Assembly: GCA_017645985.1 (NCBI GenBank)
Contig: JAGCNK010000143.1
Span: forward strand, 1 to 6,808
Length of the DNA stretch: 6,808 nucleotides
DNA from: Bacteroidales bacterium
Lineage (GTDB): Bacteria > Bacteroidota > Bacteroidia > Bacteroidales > UBA3824
Direction of reading: 5' to 3'
The position numbers and the translations under genes are program-made. Below the pieces are notes generated by a model that saw only the letters and a list, made by a program, of their open reading frames with translations, did not search any database and was not told where the DNA came from. Positions 5,394 to 6,808 of this stretch are shown here, in pieces. The number at the start of each line of letters is the position of its first letter. The first letter of the stretch is position 1.

Positions 5394-6808
5394 ATGAAAG
5401 AAACAGGCATTTTTAAATCGTTTTTAAACATCATATTCGACATCTTGTTGGTGTACATTTGCTACGCCATCTGCCGCACATTATTTCTCACGCTCAATTA
5501 CAATTACTACGAGGGCAAAATCTTCACCGACAACTTCTTAAACCTTGTGAAAGGTTCTTTGGTGTTCGACACATCAGGAATCCTATACACCAATATGCTG
5601 TTCTTGCTGATGGCACTGTTTCCGCTTCACCTCAAAGAGCGTAGCGGGCTATACGCTAAGATTGTGAAGATTGTATATGTGTCGATCAACACGCTGGGAA
5701 TCATAGCCAACCTCTGCGACGTGGTATATTTCCGCTTTACCGGACGACGCACCACGGCAACCGTGTTCAGCGAGTTTGGCAACGAGGACAACCTCTTTTC
5801 GATCATTTTTACCGAGGCGTGCAACTCGTGGTATCTGATTATCGCCGCCGGCGTAATGGCACTGATGCTGACGTTCCTATACAAAAAGCCGCTCTGCGAC
5901 AATTCGTATTACGGCATTGTGGACTATATAAAATATTATTTGATGCGTGTGGTTTTGATGCTGATAACGGTGGTTCTCTGCGTGGTGGGTATGCGTGGAG
6001 GAATTGACCGCAGCACTCGCCCCATAACGCTCAGCAACGCAAACCAATACATCACGTCGCCGGTGGAGGCTCCGCTGATTCTCAACACGCCGTTCAGCAT
6101 ACTCCGCACCATCGACAAGAAACCGTTCCAAGACCCGAAATATTTTTCACCCGAAGAGTTGGAATCAATATACACTCCTCTGCACCAACCTGTTGACAGC
6201 ATTGTGGCAAACGCCAAAGGCAAGGGCAAAAACGTGGTGGTGTTTATAATTGAAAGTTTTGCACGTGAGTTCATAAAAAGTTATAATCCCGACATCGACG
6301 GCGGCAACTACCAAGGCTACACTCCGTTTGTTGACAGCCTGATGCAGCATAGTGTCTGGTTTATGAATAGTTACACCAACGGACGCAAATCTATCGACGG
6401 AATGCCGAGCGCACTCAGCAGCATACCTTATTTTATTGAGCCGTTTTTTGTAACGCCCGCCGCACTCAACAACCTCAGCGGCATTGCCCGCGAACTTAAA
6501 AACGAGGGCTACTACTCCGCATTCTTCCACGGAGCCAAAAACGGAAGTATGGGCTTTCAGGCATTTTCAAACGCCACAGGTTTCGACGACTATTTTGGAC
6601 GCACCGAGTTTGATCAAAGCAAGCGATTTGGCGGCGAGGCAGAGTTCGACGGCTACTGGGCTATCTGGGACGAGCCCTTCCTGCAATATTTCTGCGCCGA
6701 GATGAACTTTTTCCGTCAGCCGTTTGTTAGCGCTGTGTTCACAGCCACAAGCCACCATCCGTTTCAGATTCCCGAAAAATACGAAGGTAAGTTTCCCGAA
6801 GGCACTCT
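5394..6808 (+). CDS. LTA synthase/MdoB-family phosphoglycerol transferase-like membrane enzyme (C-terminus cut off)
   Basis: The frame is open from ATG 5394 to the edge (471 codons). Five hydrophobic segments, at about 10-34, 62-80, 89-113, 145-163 and 182-200, form the membrane part. An extracytoplasmic alkaline-phosphatase/sulfatase fold follows. VVVFIIESF (E287) corresponds to the metal-binding Glu strand of LtaS. NGRKSIDG places S333 where LtaS has its catalytic Thr. TATSHHPF (H454) matches the substrate/metal-side His region. The expected later Asp-His metal ligands lie beyond the window. LtaS/OpgB/MdoB relatives move glycerophosphate or similar head groups from phospholipid onto envelope polymers or lipids. 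The substrate here is unknown, as Bacteroidota do not make classical lipoteichoic acid; a hydrolase or phosphoethanolamine-transferase-like role is possible. It has no signal peptide beyond the first membrane segment and is divergent from the lipoprotein gene. Confidence 0.9.
   Translation, partial: MKETGIFKSFLNIIFDILLVYICYAICRTLFLTLNYNYYEGKIFTDNFLNLVKGSLVFDTSGILYTNMLFLLMALFPLHLKERSGLYAKIVKIVYVSINTLGIIANLCDVVYFRFTGRRTTATVFSEFGNEDNLFSIIFTEACNSWYLIIAAGVMALMLTFLYKKPLCDNSYYGIVDYIKYYLMRVVLMLITVVLCVVGMRGGIDRSTRPITLSNANQYITSPVEAPLILNTPFSILRTIDKKPFQDPKYFSPEELESIYTPLHQPVDSIVANAKGKGKNVVVFIIESFAREFIKSYNPDIDGGNYQGYTPFVDSLMQHSVWFMNSYTNGRKSIDGMPSALSSIPYFIEPFFVTPAALNNLSGIARELKNEGYYSAFFHGAKNGSMGFQAFSNATGFDDYFGRTEFDQSKRFGGEAEFDGYWAIWDEPFLQYFCAEMNFFRQPFVSAVFTATSHHPFQIPEKYEGKFPEGT

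Noticed and set aside
5936..6530. Overlapping minus-strand open frames of 112 and 121 codons
   Set aside because: They are antisense to the LtaS-like gene, whose family motifs (ESF, NGRKSIDG, SHHPF) fix the coding strand. They show no protein features of their own.

Overview
The window looks like chromosomal DNA from a member of the Bacteroidales (phylum Bacteroidota). Five upstream regions carry the Bacteroidota -7 promoter box TAnnTTTG or a one-mismatch version. Two of these also have a well-spaced -33 TTTG. There are no Shine-Dalgarno sequences, and start codons sit in A-rich leaders. One lipoprotein has an acidic stretch just after its lipid cysteine. The gene families seen (a PAS/SpoIIE-type sensor with a YfiR-like domain, a protein with a GldM-like C-terminus, and an LtaS-like membrane sulfatase-fold enzyme) also fit this phylum. 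This is judged from the sequence alone; no database search was run.

Layout: five genes lie on the minus strand (1-5214) and one on the plus strand (from 5394), diverging from a 179-bp AT-rich spacer. Reading the minus strand from right to left: (i) a 159-aa, AT-rich lipoprotein; (ii) a 305-aa lipoprotein with a Q/E-rich linker and an apparent internal duplication; (iii) a 301-aa secreted protein with two Ig-like repeats and a C-terminal domain resembling the end of the gliding/type IX secretion protein GldM; (iv) a NUDIX hydrolase; (v) 49 bp further on, a large sensor with signal peptide, YfiR-like domain, long coiled coil, transmembrane helix, two PAS domains and the start of what is probably a SpoIIE-type phosphatase. 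The sensor runs off the left edge. On the plus strand, an LtaS/MdoB-family membrane enzyme runs off the right edge. The two edge genes are the longest in the window and both are incomplete.

Genes (i), (ii) and (iii) each appear to have their own promoter. The best terminator lies between (ii) and (iii), and its T-tract supplies the -33 element of gene (iii). The NUDIX gene and the sensor are close enough to be co-transcribed. Most products are envelope-associated: two lipoproteins, one secreted protein, a membrane sensor with a periplasmic domain, and an envelope polymer-modifying enzyme. No established pathway links them. The most interesting item is the Ig-Ig-GldM-like protein. No mobile element, CRISPR array, tRNA or rRNA was seen, and no gene-free stretch exceeds 300 bases.
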